Under the pieces are notes generated by a model, which did not search any database, had not been told where the DNA came from, and saw only the letters and a program-made list of their open reading frames with translations. Positions 24,965 through 33,747 of a DNA stretch of 64,000 nucleotides are shown piece by piece (the stretch's first letter is position 1; each line of letters begins with the position of its first letter). Where the stretch lies: the NCBI RefSeq assembly GCF_042682545.1, contig NZ_JBHUHQ010000009.1; one strand, given 5' to 3'. This stretch comes from Ornithinibacillus salinisoli (GTDB taxonomy: Bacteria > Bacillota > Bacilli > Bacillales > Amphibacillaceae). The position numbers and the translations under genes were made by a program.

Positions 24965-26149
24965 TTATCTTAAAACCTTATCTAGGTTTTCCAGGTTTCT
25001 TTTCATTAGACTGAAATAATCTTCACCGTTTTCAATATCCTCATCCGTTAGAACCGATAAATTGTGTAACTGAATTGCTTCTGCATTTATCTCTTCTTGA
25101 ATTACCTCAGCAACTTTCGGTGATACATTTTGCTCAAAAACAATATAGTTAATTTCTTTTTCCTTGGCAAGATTCACGATTTCAATTAAATCTTTTTGAG
25201 ATGGTTCATCGCTTGAAGACAATCCAGCTATTGGAATTTGATGAATGCCATAGGTATCCTCCCAATATCCATAAGCGGCATGAGAAACAATCATTTCCGG
25301 ATTACTCTTTGAATCTACTAATGTATGAAAATCTTGATCAAGTTTTTCTAATTCTGTCTTCAAAGATTCATAGTTTTGCTCGAATTCTTCAGCAGCTTCT
25401 GGCATCAGTTCTACAAGTGCATTTTTAATGTTTTCAGCAAGCTTAATTGAGCGATACGGATCCAACCATATATGTGGGTCAAGGTCTCCGTGGGCGTGAT
25501 CATGTTCATGATCTTTATCTTCATCCGCATTATCTTCGCCATGCTCGTGGTCATGGTCTTCAGCATCAGCATTTTCTCCATGCTCATGATCGTGCTCGTG
25601 TTCATCCGCATCAGCATTTTCTCCATGCTCGTGATCGTGGTCATGATCTTCAGCATCAGCATCGTCCCCATGCTCGTGGTCGTGGCCATGATCTTCGGTT
25701 TCAGCATCATCACCATGCTCGTGGTCATGACCATCATCCTCTGTATTCTCGCTATGATCATGGGAGTGTTCTATTGTTTCAATGTCTGTAGTTGCTTCAA
25801 CAATAAGAACATCTTCATTTTCTAACGCAGATGAAATTTTTTCTGCATAGGTTTCCATTCCTAAACCGTTGTATATGAACACATCACCCTTGGCGATTTC
25901 CACCATTTCTTTTGAGGTCGGCTCATATGTATGGCTATCTGATCCAGGAGGAATAATGCTTTCAACTTTTACATAACTTCCTCCGATCTTTTCTGCAAAG
26001 TCTTGTAACGGATAAAGCGTGGTATAGATAGTTAAAGCCTCTTCTACTGCAGCTTTATCTTCGTCTTGGCTGCTTTCGGTTTGGCTGGTACATGCTACTA
26101 AAAATAAAGAAAGTAATAAGATTCCAAACAAAGTTGCTAGATACTTCAT
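24965..26149 (-). CDS. zinc ABC transporter substrate-binding lipoprotein, ZnuA-like, with long His-rich loop
   Basis: Lipoprotein of 394 aa with signal sequence and lipobox LVAC (Cys20). The fold is the cluster A-I metal-binding type: ILTIYTTLYPLQDFAEKIGG-type start, PGSDSHTYEP with a metal His, HIWLDPYRS with the second His, and SHAAYGYW with a third. Between about residues 128 and 222 is a very long HDHEHGD-rich acidic repeat, about five units of 14-17 residues, longer than in most homologues. It should capture zinc at the cell surface. The permease and ATPase genes are not adjacent. Two Zur boxes lie upstream, so it is expected to be induced by zinc starvation. Confidence 0.9.
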   Translation of the reverse strand: MKYLATLFGILLLSLFLVACTSQTESSQDEDKAAVEEALTIYTTLYPLQDFAEKIGGSYVKVESIIPPGSDSHTYEPTSKEMVEIAKGDVFIYNGLGMETYAEKISSALENEDVLIVEATTDIETIEHSHDHSENTEDDGHDHEHGDDAETEDHGHDHEHGDDADAEDHDHDHEHGENADADEHEHDHEHGENADAEDHDHEHGEDNADEDKDHEHDHAHGDLDPHIWLDPYRSIKLAENIKNALVELMPEAAEEFEQNYESLKTELEKLDQDFHTLVDSKSNPEMIVSHAAYGYWEDTYGIHQIPIAGLSSSDEPSQKDLIEIVNLAKEKEINYIVFEQNVSPKVAEVIQEEINAEAIQLHNLSVLTDEDIENGEDYFSLMKRNLENLDKVLR

Positions 26150-26190
26150 GTGTATTGTTCATCTCCTTTTTATTTCATAACACAGATTAT

Positions 26191-26232
26191 ATCGTAATGA
26201 TTACGTTTTGTAAATAGTAATGATTACGATTT
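26191..26232 (-). promoter_or_regulatory. two tandem Zur boxes
   Basis: ATCGTAATGATTACG (26191-26205) and AGTAATGATTACGATT (26216-26231) both contain the TCGTAATNATTACGA core of Bacillus Zur sites. They lie 42 and 67 nt upstream of the znuA-like start, and could also touch the divergent spoVR promoter region. Confidence 0.8.
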
Positions 26233-26289
26233 GTGGTGAACAATATAAATATATGTATAACCATTGTTTTTATCCACAATTTTTCCTGT

Positions 26290-26318
26290 TCATCATTTCT
26301 TTTTGAATATCATAAACT
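26290..26318 (+). promoter_or_regulatory. possible SigE-type promoter of spoVR
   Basis: TTCATCATT (26290-26298) and CATAAACT (26311-26318), 12-13 nt apart, resemble SigE elements. spoVR is SigE-dependent in B. subtilis. The -10 is 29 nt upstream of the proposed TTG start. Confidence 0.4.
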
Positions 26319-26346
26319 ATAAAAAGCAAACATGGAGGGATCCAAC

Positions 26347-27756
26347 TTGAAGGAATCAAAAGAACTTACTCATGCGATCGATGAGATTACAGAGATTGCG
26401 ACAGGGTTTGGATTAGACTTTTACCCGATGCGCTATGAAATCTGTCCTGCAGATATTATTTATACGTTTGGTGCTTATGGGATGCCGACACGCTTTTCCC
26501 ATTGGAGTTTTGGAAAACAGTTTCATAAAATGAAGCTTCAATATGACCTTGGGTTGAGCCAAATTTACGAACTGGTTATTAATTCTGATCCTTGTTATGC
26601 GTTTTTACTGGATACTAATAGATTGATTCAAAATAAATTAATAATCGCCCATGTCCTTGCACACTGTGATTTTTTCAAAAACAACGTACGATTTTCCAAT
26701 ACAAGACGAGATATGGTAGAAAGCATGACTGCAACTGCTGAAAGGATTGCAAATTATGAGATGATTCATGGAAAAAGTGAAGTAGAGAGCTTTTTGGATG
26801 CTGTATTATCGATCCAGGAGCATATTGATCCGTCCATTGTAAGGCCCAAATTACCATCTTATGAGTTAGAAGAAGAGGAAGAGGTAAAAACGACTCCCAA
26901 AACCCCTTATGATGATTTGTGGAATCTGGATGAAAAAGTAGAATCCAAACGGGAACCCATTGTGAAGAAAAGAAAAAAAATACCCCCACGACCAGAAAAG
27001 GATCTACTACTTTTCATTCAAGAATACAGTCGTGAACTAGAAGATTGGCAACGAGATATTTTAACTATGATGCGTGAGGAAATGCTATATTTTTGGCCAC
27101 AGTTGGAAACGAAAATCATGAACGAAGGCTGGGCAACCTATTGGCACCAACGCATCCTTCGAGAAATGGACCTAACAACAGAGGAAACCATAGAGTTTGC
27201 TAAACTAAATGCTAGTGTGGTGCAACCTTCAAAACAGCAAATTAACCCATACTATCTTGGGCTGAAAATCTTTGAAGACATCGAAGAACGATACAACAAT
27301 CCTACAGATGAAATGAAGGAACAAGGAATAGAAGTTGGGGCTGGGAGAGAAAAAATTTTTGAAGTTCGAGAAATCGAGTCCGATATTTCTTTTATTCGCA
27401 ACTATCTTACAAAGGACCTTGTTAAACAAGAAGACATGTACCTGTTTGAAAAACAAGGTGAATATTACCGGATTACGGATAAAGACTATGAAAATGTAAG
27501 AGACCAACTTGTGTCCATGCGTGTAAACGGCGGTTTCCCATATATCACGGTAGAGAACGGTGATTATATGCGTAATGGTGAGTTATATTTAGTGCACAGT
27601 TATGAAGGAACCGAGCTGGATCTTCATTATTTGGAGAATGTTCTACCATATATTCATCAATTATGGGGTCGTAAAGTGTATATGGAGACGGTAGTGGATG
27701 ATAAAGAGGTTGTGTATTCGTATAATGGGGATAAGGTTTATCGGCGGTTGTTGTGA
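26347..27756 (+). CDS. spoVR: SpoVR family stage V sporulation protein
   Basis: 469 aa from TTG 26347, which sits 8 nt after GGAGGG; the ATG at 26332 overlaps that SD and cannot use it. The resulting protein starts MKESKELTHAIDEI, close to B. subtilis SpoVR (468 aa). Conserved blocks include GLDFYPMRYEICPADIIYTF and GMPTRFSHWSFGKQF near the N-terminus, AHVLAHCDFFKNN in the middle and MNEGWATYWHQRI. The protein is needed for spore cortex formation. A short decayed copy of its 3' end occurs at 33199-33270. Confidence 0.93.
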   Translation: MKESKELTHAIDEITEIATGFGLDFYPMRYEICPADIIYTFGAYGMPTRFSHWSFGKQFHKMKLQYDLGLSQIYELVINSDPCYAFLLDTNRLIQNKLIIAHVLAHCDFFKNNVRFSNTRRDMVESMTATAERIANYEMIHGKSEVESFLDAVLSIQEHIDPSIVRPKLPSYELEEEEEVKTTPKTPYDDLWNLDEKVESKREPIVKKRKKIPPRPEKDLLLFIQEYSRELEDWQRDILTMMREEMLYFWPQLETKIMNEGWATYWHQRILREMDLTTEETIEFAKLNASVVQPSKQQINPYYLGLKIFEDIEERYNNPTDEMKEQGIEVGAGREKIFEVREIESDISFIRNYLTKDLVKQEDMYLFEKQGEYYRITDKDYENVRDQLVSMRVNGGFPYITVENGDYMRNGELYLVHSYEGTELDLHYLENVLPYIHQLWGRKVYMETVVDDKEVVYSYNGDKVYRRLL

Positions 27757-27832
27757 GCATTTTATTAAAATTAGCTATTCATTTTTTCCCATTGTTATAG
27801 ATTGTTAGAATAAAAGTGTCTATATAAATAAT

Positions 27833-27864
27833 ACGTGGTGGAAATTAATCCATCACGTTTTTTC
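27833..27864 (+). terminator. terminator after spoVR
   Basis: ACGTGGTGGA/TCCATCACGT stem (one mismatch) with loop AATTAA and a TTTTT tail. The rest of the 324-nt gap before the next gene shows only AT-rich sequence and that gene's SD. Confidence 0.75.
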
Positions 27865-28080
27865 TTTAATGAATACAATCCATCAAATTCTTACTACCCA
27901 TAGGAAAACTACATTATAGTGGATGTTTTTTAAGCGAGGACATGGCATGTAAAGATGAAGAACGTTTTACTGTAATATATTTTTTGAAAAGAGGAATTTT
28001 ATGATAAAATTTAAAAAATATACGAAGAAGCTTTTTTAAACTAATAGGTAGTTCAAAAGCAAAACAAAGGAGGGTTAGGA

Positions 28081-28485
28081 ATGGAGATTAAGTTAGCTGA
28101 TACTCCTCGTTGGAAAATAAGTGCAATAATATGGTTTGTTTTTTCAGTAATACAGTTTTGGGGTTTTGTATTATATGATTCTATTGTTTATCTAATTGCG
28201 GGAATACTCGGTGCTATTCAAGGAATATATTTTTTAACAAGAATGACTAACCTTACTTATTTAACTTTAAAAAATGAAATACTGACTATACACCTTAGGA
28301 AGTTGCCTCTAGGTAAAAAAAGAATTATATATGGTGATATAAGTAAAGGGGAAGTAATAGGAAAAGAAATTAAATTGCACTTGAAAAATGGCAAAATTAT
28401 TAAACTAAGAAATGACTGGATATCATACGATAACTTTTCCAAACTAAAAAAAGAACTAGAGGCGCATTCAATAACAATTAGTTAA
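28081..28485 (+). CDS. small membrane protein with PH-like C-terminal half, 134 aa
   Basis: Two hydrophobic helices (about 13-33 and 35-55) are followed by about 80 residues of beta-rich sequence (LTLKNEILTIHLRKLPLGKKRIIYGDI) that resembles bacterial PH-like domains of short membrane proteins; this fold call is tentative. The ATG has AAAGGAGGGTTAGG upstream, a strong SD. Single gene with its own terminator. The function is unknown. Confidence 0.65.
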   Translation: MEIKLADTPRWKISAIIWFVFSVIQFWGFVLYDSIVYLIAGILGAIQGIYFLTRMTNLTYLTLKNEILTIHLRKLPLGKKRIIYGDISKGEVIGKEIKLHLKNGKIIKLRNDWISYDNFSKLKKELEAHSITIS

Positions 28486-28555
28486 TAAATGCGATTCCCT
28501 GTAACTACACTATCGAGAGCAGGTTAGTTGAATAAGAAGTAGTTATCAATCGATG

Positions 28556-28587
28556 AAAAAGGAGTTTGGATATCCAAACTCCTTTTT
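28556..28587. terminator. terminator
   Basis: AAAAAGGAGTTTGG/CCAAACTCCTTTTT stem (14 bp) around ATAT, T-rich on both strands. Confidence 0.85.
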
Positions 28588-28612
28588 ATGTAGTGCTTGT
28601 TTTCTATCTACA

Positions 28613-28840
28613 TTATTTATCACTATACAAGGAATCTATATAATCAAATATTTTATTATTATCATCTAAAACTTTGTAATTCCCATCAAATGTTTTAATA
28701 TATCCTTCGGCAACAATATACCTATGTATAATGCCATAAAAGTGTATATTTAAATCGTACTCTTTACTATTCATTTCAAATCTTCCGCCATTATAGACAC
28801 GTATTTCATTATTAAGTAAGGAAAAAATCTTGCTCGATAT
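28613..28840 (-). pseudogene. start-less open frame, 75 codons, probable gene remnant
   Basis: Directly downstream of the lipoprotein gene on the same strand, a frame stays open for 75 codons to a TAA at 28613, with protein-like composition (YNGGRFEMNSKEYDLNIHFY). It is closed by TAA immediately upstream at 28841-28843. The only ATG (28774) would give 53 aa and has no good SD. It is best read as the 3' part of a truncated gene. No family recognised. Confidence 0.35.
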
Positions 28841-28854
28841 TTAATTACTATTAC

Positions 28855-29535
28855 TTATGATTGAGGTTCAAATTGGAGATTAGACACACCAGTAATCTTT
28901 ATTTTTTGCCCATCCTGTAAGTGAACTTTAATCTTTGAATCTGGGGAACTATCAATAATCTCGTATACTTTCGTGGATTCCCCTTCCTCAAATATTTGTA
29001 AATCTCCGAAGGCATAACCAGAATCAGCCATAACAGAGTAGTCTCCTTCTTCGATATCCTTCCCAACTTCCCATATGCCTGTGCTTAACTGATTAGATAG
29101 TTGTGTCGTTACCGGGGTTATGGAAGCTTCTTCTAAACCGTCAACATGAACACTATGTGAACCATTAACATCAACTGTTACACTTGCTACTCCATAAGCT
29201 TGATCCAAGATACCGTGGAATAAAAGAACGCCATGTTCATCATTAACAATGACATTTCCTGACTGGCCACCAGTAATCATATATCTACCTTCTGGAAGAA
29301 TGATATCTTCACCTTCCCTGTCGATTGGAAAAAGGACAACCTCTTCTGCTCCCGAATTACTACGATCAATGGATTCGTAAATGGTATCACTAATTTCACC
29401 AATAATTTCATCTTTTTCCGTTCCAATAATTTCAGAGTTCTCTTGATACCGTAATACTTTTTCCGAGGGTTGTTGTTGACAGCCACTTAAAACGAATAAA
29501 CAAGCGATAAAAATAAGTAGAACAATTCGTTTCAT
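28855..29535 (-). CDS. lipoprotein, last gene of an ABC export operon
   Basis: 226 aa with a lipoprotein signal and lipobox LSGC (Cys19). The mature part has two similar beta-rich segments: PEGRYMITGGQSGNVIVNDE (about 76-95) and the later EVGKDIEEGDYSVMADSGYA (about 156-175). These look like duplicated small beta domains of the kind found in cell-surface proteins. It lies 30 nt after the ATPase gene and is probably co-transcribed with it. A role as surface partner of the transporter is inferred from position only. Confidence 0.75.
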   Translation of the reverse strand: MKRIVLLIFIACLFVLSGCQQQPSEKVLRYQENSEIIGTEKDEIIGEISDTIYESIDRSNSGAEEVVLFPIDREGEDIILPEGRYMITGGQSGNVIVNDEHGVLLFHGILDQAYGVASVTVDVNGSHSVHVDGLEEASITPVTTQLSNQLSTGIWEVGKDIEEGDYSVMADSGYAFGDLQIFEEGESTKVYEIIDSSPDSKIKVHLQDGQKIKITGVSNLQFEPQS

Positions 29536-29565
29536 TTATTTCCCCTCCTAGTAATATAACAAGTC

Positions 29566-30474
29566 TTAACTTTCATGGTAATACTTTTCATAATGCTCTA
29601 CCGTTCCAAGTGGTCCAATTGTTAGTTCTTTTCCTTTGTAAGCAAATAACCTTTCTATCCAATCTTTCTGTTCATCCAAATCCATTTGTGCTATTGGGAT
29701 GCAGCATAGACGTTTTGCGATATAAAGGTGATCATCTGGTAATGAATAATTCTGGATCAACTTCTCATACTGAACCGGCGTTAATTCTATCTTTATATAT
29801 TCTCTGGTAGATTCATTTAATTGTTGCTGATGTACGATATTACCATCTTTTAAATAAAGGACACGGTCTGCATATAAATCAAGATTCGCTAATAAATGAG
29901 ATGCAACGAAAATTAGTTTTCCTTCTTTTTTCATTTGCATCAATTGTTTGGAAATGAGAGAAACATTGGCTACATCAAGCCCATTCATTACTTCATCCAT
30001 GAGCATAATGGGTGTATCAGCTGCAACGATCATAGCAAAACACAATCTTTGTCGCATACCTAAGGAATACGTTTTAACTTTTTTCTTTACATAACTCTCC
30101 ATTAGCAATTGCTTGTATATGTCTTGAACATGCTTGGATGTCCCATTCCACATATTAGCATAAAGTTTCATATGATCTACACCAGACAGTTCTTCGAATA
30201 GATCACCCTGATCAGGGAAAGTTGCAAGTTGTTTATGGATGGATAGTTCATTTCTTTCTGTTTTGTATTGAATGTTTCCATTAAATGTAACATTTCCTGA
30301 ATTAGGTTTTATAAAATTTGCAATCACATTAAATAATGTTGTTTTACCTGTACCGTTTGGGGCAACCAATCCAATAATTTCTCCACCCTCAGCGGTTAAA
30401 GATAAGTTATCTAATACTACCTTGTCCTTATACTTAACAGAAACATTTTTTAATTTAAGCATTACAATCCTCAT
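29566..30474 (-). CDS. ABC transporter ATPase (ABC-2 export type)
   Basis: 302 aa (ATG at 30462 is an alternative start giving MLKLKNVSVKY). Walker A APNGTGKTT, signature YSLGMRQRL, Walker B IMLMDEVMNGLD and the switch His in ASHL are present; the residue after Walker B Asp is Glu, so it should be active. The C-terminal 80 residues form an accessory region. Two membrane proteins upstream in the same operon are the likely partners. The architecture fits drug, lantibiotic-immunity or membrane-stress exporters; the substrate is unknown. Confidence 0.85.
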   Translation of the reverse strand: MRIVMLKLKNVSVKYKDKVVLDNLSLTAEGGEIIGLVAPNGTGKTTLFNVIANFIKPNSGNVTFNGNIQYKTERNELSIHKQLATFPDQGDLFEELSGVDHMKLYANMWNGTSKHVQDIYKQLLMESYVKKKVKTYSLGMRQRLCFAMIVAADTPIMLMDEVMNGLDVANVSLISKQLMQMKKEGKLIFVASHLLANLDLYADRVLYLKDGNIVHQQQLNESTREYIKIELTPVQYEKLIQNYSLPDDHLYIAKRLCCIPIAQMDLDEQKDWIERLFAYKGKELTIGPLGTVEHYEKYYHES

Positions 30475-30524
30475 TTCTATTCAATAATTTTCAACCTTTT
30501 CTTATTTTCGAAAGGGTAAAGTAT

Positions 30525-31685
30525 CTAGGAGGCTTTTTCCAATGTTGAGTCTTTTGGAACTCTATGATTTACGAGTTTATTGATGGTATAAATGCCACCA
30601 ATCAAGAGAATCGTAATAACACCTAACGAAGCCATGGCATGCCAATAATCAATTTGACTATTTCCTAATTCAATTGCAAGGTCACCGGATAATACTTTCG
30701 TTATATCAATATATTTTATAGGATGTAATAAAGTTGTTTTAAATCCTGCCGCCATAACTAAGTCTGGCAGTAGAAAGATTCCTAGACCAATGAGTATGTT
30801 TGCAAATGCATTTTTTACTAACATGTTTAGCAAAATGGATAAAAACAATAGTAATATAGTAACTAGTGCCAATCCTATGAATATGTATAGAAGATACTGT
30901 TGAGTTGAAGCAGCGACATAATCTCCATTCTTATAAATTAAAACAGGAAAAGAGAATTCACTAGCTTCTAGACTTTTTGCTACATAGAGACTCCCAATGA
31001 AAAAACCAAGAAGTAGAAAAGTGTAAAGATAAACAAAATGAATCGAAACTTTACTTGTTACTCTTTTCATGAATGATAATGGAAATCCTTTCATTACGGT
31101 TTGGTGTCGCTGTTCATACACTAGTAATTCGTTGCCACTAATTAAGACAACAATAAGAAATAATAACCCTGTCATCATTTGCAGTGCTTTCGTGAAATAA
31201 TGATTTGTCGCAAATGAATCCGATTCAATTGGTAACTGATTATCTTTGATATAATGAAGTAGGGCATCATCTTTTTGTATTTCTTCCTTTGTTGTAATAA
31301 GATGATCGGGAATTCCCTCGTTTCCTAACTCATGTACTTTTAGACGTAATTGGTTTAATTCCAGCCCATTCTCGATATACTGTTCACTGTCATCACCGTT
31401 ACCTAAATACCAAACTTGAAAATTGATTAAGGATGATTGTTCTGTAAGGTAATCGTAAACCTCGGCCACTTCAGGTATATCGTGACGTAAATTATCCACG
31501 TGTTCAAAGGTGGCATGCATCTTACTTGCTTCTATTCTTTTTTGCTCAACTAATGATAGGGGTACATCCTGTTTATAGTACATAAAAAACAAAAGAAAAA
31601 AGAGAAGAAGGAATACGGCTATAAACCAGCTTTTTCGATTGCGTAATAATAACTTCGTTTCAAAGAGTGTATATTTCCAGAACAT
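30525..31685 (-). CDS. ABC-2 type transporter permease
   Basis: 386 aa. One N-terminal helix (about 19-37), an extracellular region of about 130 residues, then five hydrophobic segments (from about residue 168). This 1+5 arrangement is typical of ABC-2 export permeases. It is paired with a similar membrane protein encoded just upstream; the two probably form a heterodimer with the ATPase encoded downstream. Confidence 0.78.
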   Translation of the reverse strand: MFWKYTLFETKLLLRNRKSWFIAVFLLLFFLLFFMYYKQDVPLSLVEQKRIEASKMHATFEHVDNLRHDIPEVAEVYDYLTEQSSLINFQVWYLGNGDDSEQYIENGLELNQLRLKVHELGNEGIPDHLITTKEEIQKDDALLHYIKDNQLPIESDSFATNHYFTKALQMMTGLLFLIVVLISGNELLVYEQRHQTVMKGFPLSFMKRVTSKVSIHFVYLYTFLLLGFFIGSLYVAKSLEASEFSFPVLIYKNGDYVAASTQQYLLYIFIGLALVTILLLFLSILLNMLVKNAFANILIGLGIFLLPDLVMAAGFKTTLLHPIKYIDITKVLSGDLAIELGNSQIDYWHAMASLGVITILLIGGIYTINKLVNHRVPKDSTLEKAS

Positions 31686-31780
31686 ATCGACTTTCCTTTC
31701 TGTTGGTGGATATAATATATACAGAGATGTATAACTCTAACTCCTACAGCCAAGGCACTTGCGCCTTTCTTAACATGACC

Positions 31781-33007
31781 TCATGCTGCCTGATAAAAAC
31801 GCCGCTTATTAACAATTCGAGAAACTACAAAAAGGATAATCTCCAAAATTAGTATCGTAATAAGTAAAACAAGAATACCTTTTTCATATGTTATTGATTC
31901 TAAGTGAACCAAATAGTATTTTTCACCAGAAATAACTCGTCCAAAGTCAAAATAAGTCAGTGGCAAATTACTTATATCAATACCAAAAAGTTCTGTTAAT
32001 GTTCTAGAATAATAGATACGCTCTGAAAACAAAATAACTGTGCCGAACATAAGAACAAGCCAGGAATTTTTGAATAATAGACCTAAAATAGCGTTTAAAC
32101 GAATAAATAGGTAAACAAGGATTGGTATTATTCCAAGAGCTAAAAGGAGAAATTTAGCTATAGATACGGTATCATACTCGCTAAATTGATAGCCGAAATG
32201 ATCAGTATCTGAACTTGGTTGTGTTACTGGTACGGGAAGCTTAAAAGAACCAAAACCATTTTGTATCGATATAATGACGGTAGCTAGTAGTAATAGGACT
32301 GTTAAAATGAAAATCGTATACATAAAAGCAACCGAGGATTTTATATTGATTAATCGATACCAGCCTGTAGGAATACCTTGTAAAATTGTCCGGTGCTGTC
32401 TGTCTTTTGAAATCATGTCACTACTAAAATAAATAGCACAAAACAGAATCATAAAGGCTGTCGTTCCCATAAGGAAATTTTGTATAGTCTGTAATGCTGT
32501 CTTTTGCTCAATCATTTCATATGTAATTGGGATATTTGCATCTAAGTATCCTTGATAGCGAAGACTCCTTAAACTATGATCGCGTCCATCATCTAAAGCT
32601 GGGAATGGAGCATTCGAAATTAACATCCAATCACGGCTAATGTTCATCTCATTAAAACCGAAACCTTTCATTCGTAAATGTATAAAACGATTGAAATTCT
32701 GGTCTTCAAAGGCAGTAACTATTCTAGATTGCACTTTATAAGCATATGCGTCTTCGGCATAGGGTGACCTACCAGCCATGTCAACAAATCCTGTTGCCCC
32801 TCTAGCAATTTTCCCATCTTGAGATGCTTCAAGATTTTTAATTTCTTGCTCCATCTCCATAGAGTCAAAGGAATCTGGAGTTACTTTTGATGGAAGAACT
32901 AAAAAGCAATAACTTAAAATTATACTAATAAGTGCGATAATAAATAAATTATTTTTCTTGCTTTTGCTTATCATTTTGAATTCATGTATTATCATAGATT
33001 TATTCAT
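31781..33007 (-). CDS. ABC-2 type transporter permease
   Basis: 408 aa, first gene of the operon. N-terminal helix (about 22-38), a large extracellular loop of about 130 residues, then five helices; the same plan as the following gene, with the shared motif of a KDRQHRTILQGIP-type cytoplasmic turn near residue 205 (cf. YEQRHQTVMKGFP in the partner). The two are therefore distant paralogues. The operon order is permease-permease-ATPase-lipoprotein. The ATG follows AAAGGGGAATTC. Confidence 0.78.
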   Translation of the reverse strand: MNKSMIIHEFKMISKSKKNNLFIIALISIILSYCFLVLPSKVTPDSFDSMEMEQEIKNLEASQDGKIARGATGFVDMAGRSPYAEDAYAYKVQSRIVTAFEDQNFNRFIHLRMKGFGFNEMNISRDWMLISNAPFPALDDGRDHSLRSLRYQGYLDANIPITYEMIEQKTALQTIQNFLMGTTAFMILFCAIYFSSDMISKDRQHRTILQGIPTGWYRLINIKSSVAFMYTIFILTVLLLLATVIISIQNGFGSFKLPVPVTQPSSDTDHFGYQFSEYDTVSIAKFLLLALGIIPILVYLFIRLNAILGLLFKNSWLVLMFGTVILFSERIYYSRTLTELFGIDISNLPLTYFDFGRVISGEKYYLVHLESITYEKGILVLLITILILEIILFVVSRIVNKRRFYQAA

Positions 33008-33198
33008 CTTGAATTCCCCTTTTAGTGCAATCTTGACTTAAATTAAAAGTACATATATTTTATCTTCTAAAAAACGTGGAAAGGAATTAATTTACAGAGT
33101 ATTCCATTGGCTAGAGTATATAGGAAAGTGAAAAAATTGTAAATATGTAGACAATATTGTCTTTTTAAGGGGAATTATACGAATTTAGCTTTAAATCG

Positions 33199-33270
33199 AT
33201 GAAGGAACCGAGCTGTATCCTCATTATTTGGAGAATGGAGAATGTCCTTTCGTATCATCAATTACGGGAA
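33199..33270 (+). pseudogene. decayed fragment of the spoVR 3' end
   Basis: About 70 nt resemble spoVR positions 27601-27669: GATGAAGGAACCGAGCTG versus TATGAAGGAACCGAGCTG, then TCATTATTTGGAGAATG in both, then a short insertion (a second GAGAATG) and the shared CATCAATTA-GGG. The frame is not open and there is no start. It lies in the 379-nt gap between the export operon and arsR. Confidence 0.75.
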
Positions 33271-33326
33271 GGGAATGAATTTTTTATAGCTAGATACCAT
33301 TTACAAAAACTTAACTATTAGTTCTG

Positions 33327-33355
33327 TTGTATATATAAGCATATCATTATATAAT
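33327..33355 (+). promoter_or_regulatory. SigA-type promoter of the ars operon, probable ArsR operator region
   Basis: TTGTAT (33327-33332), a 17-nt spacer and TATAAT (33350-33355). AT-rich imperfect dyad symmetry (ATAAGCATAT...AATGTATAAAT) overlaps the -10 and is a plausible site for ArsR, which represses until arsenite binds. Confidence 0.7.
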
Positions 33356-33386
33356 AATGTATAAATGGAATGGGTGGTGTTAAGAT

Positions 33387-33731
33387 ATGTTAAAAACGGC
33401 AATAGAAATGGATAAAGCTACTGGTATTTTAAAGTTATTGGGGGATAAAACACGTTTAACCATGATGAAAATTCTCGATCAACATGATTGTTGTGTGTGT
33501 GAATTTGTAGAAATATTTAAAGCAAGTCAACCTTCAATCAGTCAGCACTTACGTAAACTAAGAGATCTAGGATTAGTTCAAGAAGAGCGAAGAGGTCAGT
33601 GGATTTTTTATTCGATTAATAAAACAAATGCGTATTATCCATTTATTGAACAGATTCTTACTCAACTACCTAGTCAAGATGAAAGATTAAAAGAATTGGA
33701 AGAACAAGGTACACGAATTACGTGTTGTTAA
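33387..33731 (+). CDS. arsR: ArsR-type arsenic-responsive repressor
   Basis: 114 aa winged-helix repressor. The recognition helix region is ASQPSISQHLRKLRDLGLVQ. The metal-sensing cysteines are in DCCVCEF (about 31-37), the alpha3-type CxC site of ArsR proteins, with an extra CC pair at the C-terminus (TRITCC). First gene of arsR-arsB-arsC; the TAA is followed after 16 nt by the start of arsB. Arsenite binding should release it from the promoter just upstream. Confidence 0.92.
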   Translation: MLKTAIEMDKATGILKLLGDKTRLTMMKILDQHDCCVCEFVEIFKASQPSISQHLRKLRDLGLVQEERRGQWIFYSINKTNAYYPFIEQILTQLPSQDERLKELEEQGTRITCC

Positions 33732-33747
33732 ATTGGAGGTAACGGAA

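Noticed and set aside
24819..25019. Small plus-strand gene before znuA
   Set aside because: Its frame crosses a strong bidirectional terminator and runs into the znuA coding region.
25411..25825. Open frames rich in Met/Thr, His/Arg or Ile/Met across the His-rich repeat
   Set aside because: They are shadows of the repetitive znuA-like coding sequence in other frames.
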